Shown: positions 12,884 through 12,923 of the stretch, piece by piece
Layout of the letters: every line of letters starts with the position of its first letter
Position numbering within the stretch: position 1 is the first letter of the stretch
Origin: Chloroflexota bacterium
Lineage (GTDB): Bacteria; Chloroflexota; Dehalococcoidia; UBA2979
Assembly (NCBI GenBank): GCA_016875695.1
Contig: VGPB01000035.1
Location: forward strand, 1 to 12,923
Length of the DNA: 12,923 nucleotides
Reading direction: 5' to 3'
The notes under the pieces: model-generated
The model's input: only the letters and a program-made list of their open reading frames with translations
Database searches by the model: none
Told to the model about the DNA's origin: nothing
Program-made: the position numbers and the translations under genes

Positions 12884-12923
12884 GTGCGAGGCGACGCTGA
12901 GCGTCAGGCCAACATGCTGCTGG
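12884..12923 (+). CDS. Transposase-like N-terminus (partial, right edge)
   Basis: The only supported plus-strand gene. A GTG at 12884-12886 follows GGAGG (12873-12877) with six-base spacing, and 13 codons are visible before the window ends: (M)RGDAERQANMLL. This opening is reminiscent of IS1182/IS5-type transposases, which often start MRGxxxxQxxML. If right, an insertion sequence begins between dapA and this point; its left inverted repeat might lie around 12791-12812. With so few residues the call is tentative; any protein with a similar start is possible. Confidence 0.45.
   Translation, partial: MRGDAERQANMLL

Noticed and set aside
1..12923. CRISPR arrays, tRNA or rRNA genes, phage or defence genes
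   Set aside because: No regularly spaced repeats, no cloverleaf-like segments and no such protein motifs were seen by eye; nearly all of the window is accounted for by housekeeping and respiratory genes.

Overview
The window is very GC-rich (roughly 70 %, with most third codon positions G or C). Every gene I can support reads on the minus strand except a fragment at the right edge. Gene content (rpsU-yqeY-pgpH, a split cytochrome b/Rieske complex with a cytochrome c-cupredoxin subunit, a desulforedoxin-like gene pair, an Fe-S type purF, and dapA) suggests a GC-rich Chloroflexota bacterium, perhaps a Dehalococcoidia/Tepidiforma-like lineage. That placement is inferred from gene style and was not tested. 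No rRNA, tRNA or CRISPR array was seen.

Layout in transcription order, right to left. At the extreme right, on the plus strand, the first 13 codons of what looks like an insertion-sequence transposase run off the window. dapA (lysine/peptidoglycan precursor synthesis) comes next, then a small unrecognised two-helix membrane protein with a Cys/His tail and looser codon use. A purine block follows: purF, purM and purH (first step, fifth step and last two steps of IMP synthesis). Its spacers are structured: a dyad over a candidate purF promoter, paired GAA-loop hairpins between purF and purM, and an 11-bp hairpin joined to a G-quadruplex motif between purM and purH. A DPM/ALG5-like family 2 glycosyltransferase closes that part.

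The centre (about 1.5-5.8 kb) is a respiratory operon headed by a near-consensus sigma-70 promoter (TTGACG, 17 nt, TAGTAT). It encodes a 35-residue single-helix peptide, a cytochrome b6-like subunit, a subunit IV-like half, a Tat-type Rieske protein, and a membrane-anchored monoheme cytochrome c fused to a type 1 copper domain. Two tiny desulforedoxin-like proteins that have lost some or all metal-ligand cysteines follow. Together the cytochrome genes should make a quinol-oxidising bc/b6f-type complex in which the electron exit is carried in one polypeptide as heme c followed by blue copper. No separate cytochrome c1 or f gene is present here.

The left end holds rpsU (bS21), yqeY and the N-terminal third of a PgpH/YqfF-type c-di-AMP phosphodiesterase cut by the window edge. 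The most noteworthy items are the cytochrome c-cupredoxin fusion inside a split-b complex with a heme c(i) cysteine, the unannotated 35-residue membrane peptide, the decaying desulforedoxin pair, and the structured purine spacers.
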